A stretch of 64,000 nt of DNA from CAZABC01 sp964483405 (GCA_964483405.1 CAZABC010000002.1:183715-247714); one strand, 5' to 3'. Positions 7,746 to 16,417 are shown, numbered from the stretch's first letter. Notes: generated from the letters alone by a model not told the origin. Program-made: numbers and translations.

Positions 7746-9134
7746 TCACGCGGCGGGCCCGCCGCGGGCGGCGGCGGCGAGGAACGCGGCCCCTCCGACG
7801 CGGTCGAGCAGGTTCGTGGTGAAGCGTCCCTCGAGGAAGATGTCGCTACGGAGGATCGCCCGGTGGATGGCGACGTTCGTCGGTGGGCCCTCGAGGACGA
7901 GCTCGTCGAGGGCGGTCCGCGCCCGCGCGATCGCCGCCGGGCGATCGGGCCCCCAGGCGATGAGCTTGCCCAGCAGCGAGTCGTAGTAGGGCGGGACCTC
8001 GTAGCCCGCGTACAGGTGGGAGTCCATCCGGACGAACGGGCCAGCCGGCGGCAGGTATCGCTCGACGAGGCCGGCGCCCGGACGGAAGTCGTGCTCGGGG
8101 TCTTCGGCGTTGATCCGGAGCTCGACCGCGTGACCCCGCGACACGACGTCGGCCTGGGCCAGGCCGAGCGGCTCGCCCGCCGCGATCCGGAGCTGGAGGG
8201 CGATCATGTCGATGCCGGTCAGCATCTCGGTCACCGGGTGCTCGACCTGGATCCGGCAGTTGATCTCGATGAAGTACGGGTTCCCGGCGCGGTCGACGAG
8301 GAACTCGAGCGTCCCGACGTTCTCGTAGCCGGTCTCGACGACCGCCCGGACGGCCCGGGCGAGGAGGTCGGCCCGGACGGCGGGCGTGAGCGCCGGCGAC
8401 GGCGCCTCCTCGAGGATCTTCTGGTGGCGACGCTGGACCGAGCAGTCGCGCTCGCCGAGATGGATCCCGGCCCCGTGGCGGTCGACCGCGACCTGGACCT
8501 CGACGTGGCGGTTGTCGTCGAGCCACTTCTCGAGGTAGAGCGAGTCGTCGCCGAACGCCGCCTGCGCCTCCGACCGACAGACGCGGAGGGCGGTCTCGAG
8601 CTCGCGCGGGGTGCGGACCATCCGCATCCCCTTGCCGCCACCGCCGGCCGAGGGCTTGATGAGGACCGGGTAGCCGATCCGGTCCGCCTCGGCGAGGGCG
8701 TGGAGGTCGTCGCGGAGCATGCCCTCGGAGCCGGGGATCGTCGGCAGGCCATGGTCGGCGAAGAGCCGGCGGGTCCCCTCCTTGCTGGCGAACCGGTCGA
8801 GGACCTCGGGCGACGGCCCGATGAACGTCAGCCCGTGGGCCCGGACGGCCTCGGCGAAGTCCTCGTCCTCCGAGAGGAACCCGTAGCCGGGGTGGATCGC
8901 CTCGCAGCCGGTGATGAGCGCGGCGCTGATGACAGCCGGGGCGGACAGGTACGACCGGCGCGCGTCGGACGGGCCGATGCAGATCGCCTCGTCGGCGAGG
9001 CGGACCGGCAGCGTGTCCCGGTCGGCCTCGCTGTAGGCGACGACCGCCTCGATCCCGAGCGTCCGGCAGGCCCGCAGGACGCGCAGGGCGATCTCGCCGC
9101 GGTTCGCGATGAGCACGCGCCGGAACACGGTCAC
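7746..9134 (-). CDS. accC: Acetyl-CoA carboxylase, biotin carboxylase subunit AccC
   Basis: A 462-residue ATP-grasp enzyme that carboxylates biotin on AccB using ATP and bicarbonate. It begins with VLIANRGEIALRVLRA, and shows HPGYGFLSE, the ATP loop GGGGKGMRMV, EKWLDDNRHVEVQV, RDCSVQRRHQKILEEAPSP, FIEINCRIQVEHPVTEM and ELRINAEDP. All are typical of a complete biotin carboxylase without a fused carrier domain. The GTG at 9134 overlaps the stop of the preceding BCCP-like gene, so the two are made together. A related carboxylase such as propionyl-CoA or pyruvate carboxylase subunit is possible on sequence, but accA and accD next door favour AccC. Confidence 0.94.
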   Translation of the reverse strand: MTVFRRVLIANRGEIALRVLRACRTLGIEAVVAYSEADRDTLPVRLADEAICIGPSDARRSYLSAPAVISAALITGCEAIHPGYGFLSEDEDFAEAVRAHGLTFIGPSPEVLDRFASKEGTRRLFADHGLPTIPGSEGMLRDDLHALAEADRIGYPVLIKPSAGGGGKGMRMVRTPRELETALRVCRSEAQAAFGDDSLYLEKWLDDNRHVEVQVAVDRHGAGIHLGERDCSVQRRHQKILEEAPSPALTPAVRADLLARAVRAVVETGYENVGTLEFLVDRAGNPYFIEINCRIQVEHPVTEMLTGIDMIALQLRIAAGEPLGLAQADVVSRGHAVELRINAEDPEHDFRPGAGLVERYLPPAGPFVRMDSHLYAGYEVPPYYDSLLGKLIAWGPDRPAAIARARTALDELVLEGPPTNVAIHRAILRSDIFLEGRFTTNLLDRVGGAAFLAAAARGGPAA

Positions 9135-9847
9135 GCCTCCCAGCCGGCGGCGGCCGGAGCGGGCGCCGTCGACGCGGCGACCAGGGGTTCGACCGCCACG
9201 AGCGGCTGGCCGTACTCGACGCCATCGCCATCCTCGGCGAGGAGCTCGGCGACGACGCCGTCGACCGGGGCCACGACCTCCTGGGCCACGCCGAGCATGT
9301 CGACCGCGCCGATCCGGTCGCCCGCCCGGACCTTGGCACCGGTCCGGACATCCTTCGACGGCCGGAAGACGCCGACGGCCGGCGAGGCCGCGATGAGCGG
9401 TCCGTCGGCGACGTCGGTCGGGCCCGGCATGACGACGCTCGTCATCGCCGGGAGCGGCGGGTCGCCCGCTCGCGAGCCGAGGCCCGGCCGGGCCGGGTCA
9501 CCATGGGACGGTCCCTCGGGTGGGCCGCCCGCACCCGCGGTCCCGGCCGGCCCGGAGCCCGTCGCTCGGCCATCGTCATGGGGGCGTCCGCCGCCGCGAC
9601 CGACGGCGCGACCCCCGGTCGGCACGCGTCGCTCGCCGGCCGGTCGCCGGAGGCGCACCCGCCAGTCGCCCTCGCGCACCTCGAGCTCGCCGAGGCCGGT
9701 CGCGCCGAGGCGGGCGGCGAGCACCGGGAGCAGCTCGTCGGCGAGCCGGTCGATCGCGGCATGGTCGGCCCGGCGCGCGGCGGCGGTCCGGGGACCGGCC
9801 GCACGGGCGGCGTCGCGCGCGTCGGGCCGCGGTTCGCGATCGGCCAC
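9131..9847 (-). CDS. BCCP-like protein lacking the biotinylation lysine
   Basis: A 238-residue protein laid out like AccB: an N-terminal helix pair with LGELEVREGDWRVRLRRP, a long Pro/Gly linker (71-135), then a biotinyl-type beta domain (136-222) with ASPAVGVFRPSK and VEYGQPLVAVEP. Where AccB has EAMK, this protein reads VDMLGVAQEV, so the biotin Lys is replaced by Gly186. It cannot carry biotin at the usual place. It starts with GTG at 9847 after an AAGGAG site, 3 bases past accA, and overlaps accC. The intact carrier is at 4608-5153. Plant BADC proteins are biotin-less carrier homologues that restrain acetyl-CoA carboxylase; a similar structural or control role is inference. Confidence 0.85.
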   Translation of the reverse strand: MADREPRPDARDAARAAGPRTAAARRADHAAIDRLADELLPVLAARLGATGLGELEVREGDWRVRLRRPAGERRVPTGGRAVGRGGGRPHDDGRATGSGPAGTAGAGGPPEGPSHGDPARPGLGSRAGDPPLPAMTSVVMPGPTDVADGPLIAASPAVGVFRPSKDVRTGAKVRAGDRIGAVDMLGVAQEVVAPVDGVVAELLAEDGDGVEYGQPLVAVEPLVAASTAPAPAAAGWEA

Positions 9848-9850
9848 GGG

Positions 9851-10867
9851 CTAGCGCTCCTTCCGTTCGGTCGGCTCGTCACGGCGGCTCCCGCCACCGA
9901 TCGGGGGCAGGGTGTCGATCGTCCTTCGGCCCGCCTCGATGAGTCCCTGGAGCCGCCCGGCGAGCCCGCCGCGTTCCGGCTGGATCGGCGCGACCCCGGC
10001 GACCTCGGCGTACGGCCCGAGCGCACGATACCGCGCATAGCGCCGTTCGAGGAGCTCGTCGACGGGGATCGCGTCGAGCTCGGCCAGCCGGGCGAGGATG
10101 ACGGGCCGGAGCCGGCGGGCCATCTCGGCATGATCGGTGTGGGCACCGTCACCCGGTTCCGCGACGATCTCGTCGAGCACGCCGAGGGCGAGCTGGTCGG
10201 GGGCGCTCATCCGCATCGCGAGCGCGGCTGCCGGCGCCTTGTCGGCCGTCCGCCAGAGGATCGAGGCGCAGCCCTCGGGGCTGATGACCGAGTAGACGGC
10301 GTTCTCGAGGCCGATGACGACGTCGCCGACGGCGATCGCGAGCGCGCCACCCGACCCGCCCTCGCCGGTGATGATCGTGAGGATCGGCGTTCGGAGCCGG
10401 GTCATCAGGCCGATCGAGCGGGCGATCGCCTCGGCGACGCCGCGCTCCTCGGCGGCGGGACCCGGGAACGCGCCGGGGGTGTCGACGAAGGTGACGACCG
10501 GGAGACGGAACCGCTCGGCGAGCTCCATCGCCCGCATCGCCTTCCGGTAGCCCTCCGGGTGCGGCATCCCGAAGTTGCGGCGGATGTTCTCCTCGGTCTC
10601 GGCGCCCTTCTGGTGGCCGACGACCATCATCCGCCGGCCGTCGATCCGGGCCAGCCCGGCGACGACCGCGGCGTCCTCGCCGAAGAGCCGGTCGCCGTGG
10701 AGCTCGATGAACTCGTCGGCCATCCCGGCGACGAGCTCGATCGTCCTCGGCCGGCGGAGGTTCCGGGCGAGCTGGACGCGGGCCCAGACCTCGGCCTCCG
10801 GGTCGATCGGCGGCGCCGGCGCGGGCTCGGGGGCCGGCCGGTTCCGGCCGAGCAGGCGGTCAACCAC
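9851..10867 (-). CDS. accA: Acetyl-CoA carboxylase carboxyltransferase subunit alpha AccA
   Basis: A 338-residue crotonase-fold subunit that with AccD moves the carboxyl from biotin to acetyl-CoA. Landmarks are ARNLRRPRTIELV, FIELHGDRLFGED, GHQKGAETEENIRRNFGM, TFVDTPGAFPGPAAEERG, GEGGSGGALAIAVGD and SVISPEGCASILW. The start is the GTG at 10867, inside the end of accD: the two genes overlap by 8 bases. A shorter-than-usual N-terminal segment precedes the core, and a C-terminal tail (GGSRRDEPTERKER) is variable. Its stop is 3 bases from the BCCP-like start. Confidence 0.95.
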   Translation of the reverse strand: MVDRLLGRNRPAPEPAPAPPIDPEAEVWARVQLARNLRRPRTIELVAGMADEFIELHGDRLFGEDAAVVAGLARIDGRRMMVVGHQKGAETEENIRRNFGMPHPEGYRKAMRAMELAERFRLPVVTFVDTPGAFPGPAAEERGVAEAIARSIGLMTRLRTPILTIITGEGGSGGALAIAVGDVVIGLENAVYSVISPEGCASILWRTADKAPAAALAMRMSAPDQLALGVLDEIVAEPGDGAHTDHAEMARRLRPVILARLAELDAIPVDELLERRYARYRALGPYAEVAGVAPIQPERGGLAGRLQGLIEAGRRTIDTLPPIGGGSRRDEPTERKER

Positions 10868-11975
10868 GGTCGGATCCCTCGGGACGCTCGATGCCCGGGG
10901 CGGCGAGCTCCGCGACCGGCGCGCCCGCCGGCTCGGTCGCCCGCGCCGCGAGGGCCGGCACCGCGAAGGGCGCGTCGGACGACTCCGCCGCGGGAGGCGC
11001 CGCGGCGGGCGCGTCGGGCGAGGCACCCGCCGGCTCCTCGGGCAGCACCCGGTCGACGACCCGCGACAGCATCGAGAGCGGCACGGTGATCGGCCGGAAG
11101 ATGAAGGCGGCCGCGTCGAAGGCCTCCATCTGGGCGGCTTCCCGATCGGACGGGACCAGGAACGCGAGCAGCGCCGCGAGCTCGGCCCGCAGCTGCGGCC
11201 GGGCGACGACCCGATCGATGAATCCATGCTCGAAGAGGAACTCGGCCCGCTGGAAGCCGGGCGGCAGCTCGGCGGCGATGGTCCCCGCCGAGACGCGGGC
11301 GCCGGCGAAGCCGATGAGGGCGTTCGGCTCGGCGAGGTTGACGTCGCCCATCGCGGCGTACGAGGCGAAGACGCCGCCGGTCGTCGGGTCGCTCATCACC
11401 GAGATGAACGGGACGCCCGCGGCCCGCAGCCGCTCGAGGGCGGCCATCGTCTTGGCCAGCTGCATGAGCGACAGGGTGCCCTCCTGCATCCGGGCACCGC
11501 CCGAGGCCGACACGACGATCAGCGGGACGCGCTCGGCGAGGGCGACCTCGGCGGCCCGGGCGACCTTCTCGCCGACGACCGCGCCCATCGAGCCGCCCAT
11601 GAACCCGAAGTCCATGACGCAGACCGCGACCCGTCGACCATCGATCCGGCCGAGCCCCCAGACCGCCGCGTCGCGGAGCCCGGTGGACAGTCGGGCGGCG
11701 GCGAGCCGGTCGGGGTACGGCTTCTGGTCGACGAACCCGAGCGCGTCGACCGAGGTCAGACCGGCATCCCGCTCGGTGAACGAGCCGCCGTCGAGGAGCT
11801 GCTCGAGCCGGGCCGCTGCCGGGAGCCGGAAGTGGTGCCCGCAGGTCGGGCAGATCCGCATCGAGCGCTCGAGCTGCTTGTTGAACAGCATCTCCTCGCA
11901 CGACGGGCACTTCGTCCAGAGGTCGGGCGGGAAGGCATCCCGGCGGGACCGGAACGAGGGCAGCTTGATCGGCAT
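10860..11975 (-). CDS. accD: Acetyl-CoA carboxylase carboxyltransferase subunit beta AccD
   Basis: A 371-residue subunit. The zinc ribbon is intact (CPSCEEMLF then CPTCGHHF), followed by the crotonase-fold core with MDFGFMGGSMGAVVGEK, VSASGGARMQEG, LMQLAKT and SDPTTGGVFASYAAMGD. After the core, about 65 residues form an Ala/Pro-rich tail that is probably disordered. The ATG at 11975 overlaps the stop of the anti-sigma-like gene (TGATG). It reads straight into accA with an 8-base overlap, consistent with equal production of the two carboxyltransferase subunits. Confidence 0.95.
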   Translation of the reverse strand: MPIKLPSFRSRRDAFPPDLWTKCPSCEEMLFNKQLERSMRICPTCGHHFRLPAAARLEQLLDGGSFTERDAGLTSVDALGFVDQKPYPDRLAAARLSTGLRDAAVWGLGRIDGRRVAVCVMDFGFMGGSMGAVVGEKVARAAEVALAERVPLIVVSASGGARMQEGTLSLMQLAKTMAALERLRAAGVPFISVMSDPTTGGVFASYAAMGDVNLAEPNALIGFAGARVSAGTIAAELPPGFQRAEFLFEHGFIDRVVARPQLRAELAALLAFLVPSDREAAQMEAFDAAAFIFRPITVPLSMLSRVVDRVLPEEPAGASPDAPAAAPPAAESSDAPFAVPALAARATEPAGAPVAELAAPGIERPEGSDRG

Positions 11976-12523
11976 CAGTCGAGCCCCGTCCGAGTGACCC
12001 GGCCGACCGACCGCCACTCGTTGGCCAGCCGCACCGCCCGGGACATCGGGTCGGATGCCGGCCGGCCGAGCCGCCAGGCGACGAACGCGGCGCCGGCGAT
12101 CGAGAGGGCGGCCGAGGCCACCGCGCCGCCGATGACGACCGGCCGGGGGATCCCCCGCCCGGCGACGAGCTCGGCGTCGAGGTCGTCGGCGGCGGGGTCG
12201 ATCGAGGGGTCGAGGCCGGGCCATGGTTCGCCCGGGAACGGCACGACGAGGGGCCGACCGGCACCGCCGGCGGCCGCTGCCAGCCGCATCCCCGCGGCGA
12301 TCTCGGCGAGCCGCCGGGCGAGGCGCTCTTCGAACCGGAACGAGGGATGGACGCGGATCAGCTCGGTCCCGAGCCGACCGCTCGCCATCGCGATCGCGGG
12401 GTCGACGTCGGCGCTCGGCCGGCCCGTGACGCTCGCGTCGTCGCGGGCGGCGAGGAGCGTCTCGAGATAGCGATCGGTCCGGAGCGCCTCGACCTCCGGG
12501 TCGTCGTGGCCGGCGAGGGTCAT
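11975..12523 (-). CDS. Membrane anti-sigma-factor-like protein
   Basis: A 182-residue protein with an acidic and Arg-rich N-terminal part (residues 1-125) and one membrane span at about 128-150 (VVIGGAVASAALSIAGAAFV), then a short basic tail. It has no Zn-binding HxxxCxxC motif and I see no close family. It overlaps the ECF sigma gene by TGATG, the usual position of a cognate anti-sigma factor, which is the basis for the call. It also overlaps accD, so sigma factor, regulator and carboxylase are one translational chain. The function is an inference from position and topology. Confidence 0.55.
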   Translation of the reverse strand: MTLAGHDDPEVEALRTDRYLETLLAARDDASVTGRPSADVDPAIAMASGRLGTELIRVHPSFRFEERLARRLAEIAAGMRLAAAAGGAGRPLVVPFPGEPWPGLDPSIDPAADDLDAELVAGRGIPRPVVIGGAVASAALSIAGAAFVAWRLGRPASDPMSRAVRLANEWRSVGRVTRTGLD

Positions 12524-13149
12524 CAGCGATCCTCCCCGAGGTCGCGGGCGACCGAGCGCAGCGCACGGTGGATGAGGACCCGGACGGCTCCCTCGGAGCG
12601 CCCGAGGACGCCGGCGATCTCCGCGGTCGACATCTCCTCGACGAAGCGGAGGACGAGCGCCCGGCGACGCTCGGCCGGCAGGCGGGCGACGGCGGCCCAC
12701 GCCGCACCGGCCTCGTCGCGCCGGACGACGCCCGACTCGACGTCGTCGGCGCCGGCAACGGTCCCGGCGAGCTCGAGCGCTGCCTGCGGGTGGCGGCGCC
12801 GGTCGCGACGGATGTTCGAGACGACGTTGCGGGCGATCCGGAAGAGCCAGACCCGGAAGGTCGAGGCCCCATCGCCGTCGGCGGGCACGGCGCGCTCCTC
12901 GAACCGGGCAAGCGCCGTCAGGGCGGCGACGAACGTCCGCTCGGTGGCGTCCTCCGCGTCGTGGTGGTCGCGGAGCTCGTAGTAGGCGTAGCTGTACACC
13001 TGGGCGACGTACTTCCGATACAGGGCGTCGAACCGCTCGGGGTCGCGGCGGGCCGCGGCGACGAGCGCGCGATCGGTGTCGAGTCGGGTCACGCTCGCCG
13101 GCGTGGCCGCTGCGGTCCCTCCCGCTCTCCTGAACACCGGACGCGCCAT
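12523..13149 (-). CDS. ECF-type RNA polymerase sigma factor
   Basis: A 208-residue sigma-70 family protein. Region 2 (about 37-105) includes FDALYRKYVAQVYSYAYYEL, DAEDATERTFVAALTAL and VWLFRIARNVVSNIRRDRRR. Region 4 (about 150-200) includes LPAERRRALVLRFVEEMST and a helix-turn-helix ending GRSEGAVRVLIHRALRSV. No sigma 1.1 or region 3 is present. The ATG at 13149 lies 4 bases after birA; an internal GTG is possible, which would drop about 19 residues. It probably directs RNA polymerase to a small regulon under control of the membrane protein encoded next. Its place inside a lipid operon is unusual. Confidence 0.88.
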   Translation of the reverse strand: MARPVFRRAGGTAAATPASVTRLDTDRALVAAARRDPERFDALYRKYVAQVYSYAYYELRDHHDAEDATERTFVAALTALARFEERAVPADGDGASTFRVWLFRIARNVVSNIRRDRRRHPQAALELAGTVAGADDVESGVVRRDEAGAAWAAVARLPAERRRALVLRFVEEMSTAEIAGVLGRSEGAVRVLIHRALRSVARDLGEDR

Positions 13150-13153
13150 CGCG

Positions 13154-14065
13154 TTACACCCCGGCCGGGAGGCGGGCGTCGTCGGGACGGCCGTCGGCGA
13201 GCCGCAGCCGGACCACCTCGCCGGCGACGAGCGCCCGCTCGCCGCCGGGCGCGTCCTCATCCTCGACGAGCAGCGCTCCCGAGACGCCGTCCACGCCGAC
13301 CGCCCGGGTCGTCGACTCCCGGCCGTCGGCCTCGCGGATGGTCACGATCCGCCCGGTCGTCGCCTGCCGGGCATGCCAGCCGGCGACGTCGAAGCGGCCG
13401 TCGCGGAGGGCGAGATGGCGGGGTTCGAGCCGCTCGAGGAACGCCTCGAGGAGCGCCTCGCGATCGACGGGCCGGCCAGCCGACGCCTCACGGAGGCTCG
13501 TCATCGAGCCGGCCAGGGCAGGCGGGAAGTCGCTCGCCGCCCAGTCGACGTTCAGGCCGATCCCGACGACGACCCGCGGATCGCCGGTCCCGAGGCCGTC
13601 GGTCTCGCCGAGGACCCCGCCGAGCTTGCGGATCGCGAGCGGCGCGGCGAGCCGGGCTCGGGCCCGCGCGGCGTCGAGCTCGCCGGCCAGCGACGCGCGC
13701 GGCCCCGCCGTCTCGACGACGAGGTCGTTCGGCCACTTCAGGCGGACCACCCCGTCCGAGAGCCCGGCCACCGCCTCGGCCGCGTCGGCCATCGCCAGGC
13801 TCACCGTCGCGGCGAGCCGCCAGGCGCGATCCGGGGCTAGGTAGGTCGGGCGGAAGCCGAGCGACAGGAGGAGGCCCGCGCCCGCCGGGGCGACCCAGCG
13901 TCGGTCGGCCCGACCGCGTCCGGCCGACTGCTCGTCGGCGATGGCGAGACAGACCTCCGGCGTCCCGTCGGCCAGCCGGCCGCGGACGACGTCGTTCGTC
14001 GATCCGACGACGGCGAACCGCTCGTCGCGGGCGATGAACGGCGTGGCCGGCTCGGGGGCGGGCAC
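13154..14065 (-). CDS. birA: Biotin--[acetyl-CoA-carboxylase] ligase BirA
   Basis: A 303-residue biotin protein ligase that makes biotinyl-AMP and biotinylates AccB. The substrate loop GRGRADRRWVAPAGAGLLLSL, the LKWPNDLVV motif, KLGGVLGE and VGIGLNVDW are in place, followed by a C-terminal SH3-like domain (TTGRIVTIREADG). There is no N-terminal helix-turn-helix domain, so it is a group I ligase without repressor function. The GTG at 14065 lies 2 bases after the lysC stop. Its position upstream of the acc genes ties biotin attachment to carboxylase production. Confidence 0.93.
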   Translation of the reverse strand: MPAPEPATPFIARDERFAVVGSTNDVVRGRLADGTPEVCLAIADEQSAGRGRADRRWVAPAGAGLLLSLGFRPTYLAPDRAWRLAATVSLAMADAAEAVAGLSDGVVRLKWPNDLVVETAGPRASLAGELDAARARARLAAPLAIRKLGGVLGETDGLGTGDPRVVVGIGLNVDWAASDFPPALAGSMTSLREASAGRPVDREALLEAFLERLEPRHLALRDGRFDVAGWHARQATTGRIVTIREADGRESTTRAVGVDGVSGALLVEDEDAPGGERALVAGEVVRLRLADGRPDDARLPAGV

Positions 14066-14067
14066 GC

Positions 14068-15399
14068 TCAGGCCGGGGCCGTGGCGTCGGGCGCGGCGAC
14101 TGCGGCCGGACCGGCCGTGGCGTCGGCATCGGTGTCGGCCGCCGGCTCGGGCCGCTCGAGCTCGAACGCGTCGTGGAGCGCCCGCATCGCCGTCTCGACC
14201 TGGTCCTCGGCGATCATGCAGGTGATCCGGATCTCCGAGGTCGAGATCATCTCGATGTTCACCCCGGCGGTGGCGAGCGTCCGGAACATCCGCGCGGCAT
14301 AGCCGGGGGCGTTGTGGATGCCCGCCCCGACGATCGAGACCTTGGCGACCGACGAGTCGGTCGTCATCTCGCGGAAGCCGAGGTCGCGGACGATCGGGTC
14401 GAGGACTCGCTTCGCCCGGGCGAGGTCGACCGCCGGGATGGTGAACGAGAGGTCGGTCGCCCCGCGGTGCCCGATGTTCTGGACGATCATGTCGACGTTG
14501 ACCCCCGCCTCCGCGAGCGGCTCGAAGACCGACGCCGCGACGCCCGGCCGATCCGGGACCTCGACGAGGGTGACCTTCGCGACATTCCGGTCGTGGGCCA
14601 GGCCGCGAACCTTGTTCCGCTGCTCCACGCGCGGGTCCTCCCTGATGAGCGTGCCGGGGGCGTCCTCGAACGAGCTGAGGACCTCGATGACGACGTCGTT
14701 GACCCAGCCGAGCTCGACCGCCCGGACCTGCATGACCTGGGCGCCCTGGTGGGCGAGCTCGAGCATCTCCTCGTAGCCGATGATCGGCAGCTGGCGGGCC
14801 GCCGGGACGAGTCGCGGGTCGGCCGTGTAGATGCCCCGGACGTCGGTGAAGATCTGGCAGCGGTCGGCCCCGAGCCCGGCGGCGAGGGCGACGGCCGTCG
14901 TGTCGGAGCCGCCCCGGCCGAGCGTCGTCACCTCGGCCGCGGTGACCGGCGGCGGCGATCCGTCGCGGTCCGCGCCGACGCCCTGGAACCCGGCGACGAT
15001 GACGACCTTGCCGGCGTCGATCTCGGCACGGATACGCGCCGGCTCGATCCCGGCGATCCGGGCCTTGCCGTGGCGACCGTCGGTCGTGATCCCGGCCTGG
15101 GCGCCGGTCAGGCTGATCGCGGCGACGCCGAGCGACTGGAGGGCCATCGAGACGAGCGTGGCGCTCTGGTGCTCGCCGGTCGCGAGGAGGACGTCGAGCT
15201 CGCGCGGATCGGGTTCGTCGGTGACGGCCGCGGCAAGGGCGAGCAGCTCGTCGGTCGTGTCGCCCATCGCCGAGACGACGACGACGAGGTCCGACCCGAG
15301 CTCGCGCTCGCGGGCGATGCGGCGGGCGACGCGGCGGATCCGGTCGGCGTCGCCGACGGACGAGCCGCCGAACTTCTGGACGACGAGGGGGGCAGGCAT
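14068..15399 (-). CDS. lysC: Aspartate kinase
   Basis: A 443-residue monofunctional aspartokinase, the first step toward Lys, Thr and Met. It starts VVQKFGGSSV, and shows VVSAMGDTTDELL, LLATGEHQSATL, TLGRGGSDTTAVALAAGL and the C-terminal ACT pair (VTLVEVPDRPGVAASVF and VSIVGAGIHNAPGYAARMF). The ACT domains suggest feedback control by Lys and/or Thr. The C-terminal 25 residues are an Ala/Asp-rich extension. The ATG at 15399 follows a TACAAT box by 8 bases, so the mRNA is probably leaderless. It heads the run that continues into birA and the fatty-acid genes; the hom-thrC-thrB genes lie just beyond. Confidence 0.95.
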   Translation of the reverse strand: MPAPLVVQKFGGSSVGDADRIRRVARRIARERELGSDLVVVVSAMGDTTDELLALAAAVTDEPDPRELDVLLATGEHQSATLVSMALQSLGVAAISLTGAQAGITTDGRHGKARIAGIEPARIRAEIDAGKVVIVAGFQGVGADRDGSPPPVTAAEVTTLGRGGSDTTAVALAAGLGADRCQIFTDVRGIYTADPRLVPAARQLPIIGYEEMLELAHQGAQVMQVRAVELGWVNDVVIEVLSSFEDAPGTLIREDPRVEQRNKVRGLAHDRNVAKVTLVEVPDRPGVAASVFEPLAEAGVNVDMIVQNIGHRGATDLSFTIPAVDLARAKRVLDPIVRDLGFREMTTDSSVAKVSIVGAGIHNAPGYAARMFRTLATAGVNIEMISTSEIRITCMIAEDQVETAMRALHDAFELERPEPAADTDADATAGPAAVAAPDATAPA

Positions 15400-15407
15400 C
15401 CCGGCGG

Positions 15408-15413
15408 ATTGTA
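15408..15413 (-). promoter_or_regulatory. -10 box TACAAT of lysC, leaderless type
   Basis: A near-consensus -10 hexamer on the minus strand, 8 bases before the lysC ATG. Initiation would fall at or beside the start codon. It probably drives the whole lysC-to-fabG run. Confidence 0.65.
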
Positions 15414-15580
15414 CCGGCCGACCTCCGGGAGGGTGGCCACGGCGCCGGGACGTGTGCCATCGCCGGCCGCCCGGCCATGCCGTCACGCCCCGCGAGCCGC
15501 CAGAATGACCCGACGCGGCGCCCGCGCGTCGGTCGGGCGCGCGTCGGTCAGACGCGGCGCCCACACCGGAGGAGCGGACG

Positions 15581-16354
15581 ATGTGCTTCGACCCCGACAG
15601 CCACCCACCGGTCACGCCGATCGAGGGCGGGGCGCTCGAGGCCGGCCCGCTGATGCTCGAGGCCGGCGACGGCAACCGCTTCGCGGCGTTCCGCGCGCGG
15701 GCGGCCGAGCCGACCGGCGCCGGCATGATCGTCCTGCCCGACGTCCGCGGCCTGTTCCCCTACTACGAGGAGCTGGCCCTCCGGTTCGCCGAGTCCGGCG
15801 TGGACGCCGTCGCGATCGACTACTTCGGCCGGACGGCCGGCGCGGCGGCGCGCGACGCCTCGTTCGAGTACATGCCGCACGTCGAGCGAACGACGTGGGC
15901 CGGGCTCGCGGCCGACATCCGCGCCGCCGCCGCGTGCCTCCGGTCGCCGGACGGTGGCGCCGTTCGCTCGGTCTTCACGATCGGGTTCTGCTTCGGCGGC
16001 CGGCTCTCGTTCCTCGCCGCCACGCTCGGCATCGACCTGGCCGGCGTCGTCGGCTTCTACGGCTGGCCGGTCGGGGCGTCGCGGAACGACACCCCGGCCC
16101 CCGCCGACGTCGCCGCCGCGATGGCCTCACCGGTCCTCGGGATCTTCGGCGGGGCCGATGCGGGGATCCCGGCGAGCGCCCTCGACGCGTTCGAGTCGGC
16201 CCTGCGGGCCGCCGGGGTCGAGCATCGGCTCGTCACCTACCCAGACGCGCCGCACAGCTTCTTCGACCGCAAGGCCGTCGACTTCGCGGAGACGTCGGCG
16301 GCCGCCTGGGCGGAGACGATCGAGTTCGTCCGGAGCCGCACAGCCGCGACCTGA
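15581..16354 (+). CDS. Dienelactone hydrolase family protein
   Basis: A 257-residue alpha/beta hydrolase of the dienelactone hydrolase family. The nucleophile is C137 in TIGFCFGGRL, with D193 in GGADAGI and H225 in DAPHSFFDR completing the Cys-Asp-His triad. LPDVRGLFPYYEELALRFA and VAIDYFGRTAG are typical of the family. The ATG has GGAGG 9 bases upstream. It stands alone, divergent from lysC, with no aromatic-degradation genes near, so the true substrate (lactone, ester or other) is unknown. No signal peptide; a cytoplasmic enzyme. Confidence 0.88.
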   Translation: MCFDPDSHPPVTPIEGGALEAGPLMLEAGDGNRFAAFRARAAEPTGAGMIVLPDVRGLFPYYEELALRFAESGVDAVAIDYFGRTAGAAARDASFEYMPHVERTTWAGLAADIRAAAACLRSPDGGAVRSVFTIGFCFGGRLSFLAATLGIDLAGVVGFYGWPVGASRNDTPAPADVAAAMASPVLGIFGGADAGIPASALDAFESALRAAGVEHRLVTYPDAPHSFFDRKAVDFAETSAAAWAETIEFVRSRTAAT

Positions 16355-16417
16355 CCCGGGGTCGACGTGGCCGGCCACGATCCCGCGGGGCGGCCGGAGC
16401 CGACCGGCCGTCAGCCG

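Noticed and set aside
7479..9854. Long plus-strand frame opposite accC and the BCCP-like gene
   Set aside because: Antisense to well-conserved genes with typical high-GC antisense composition.
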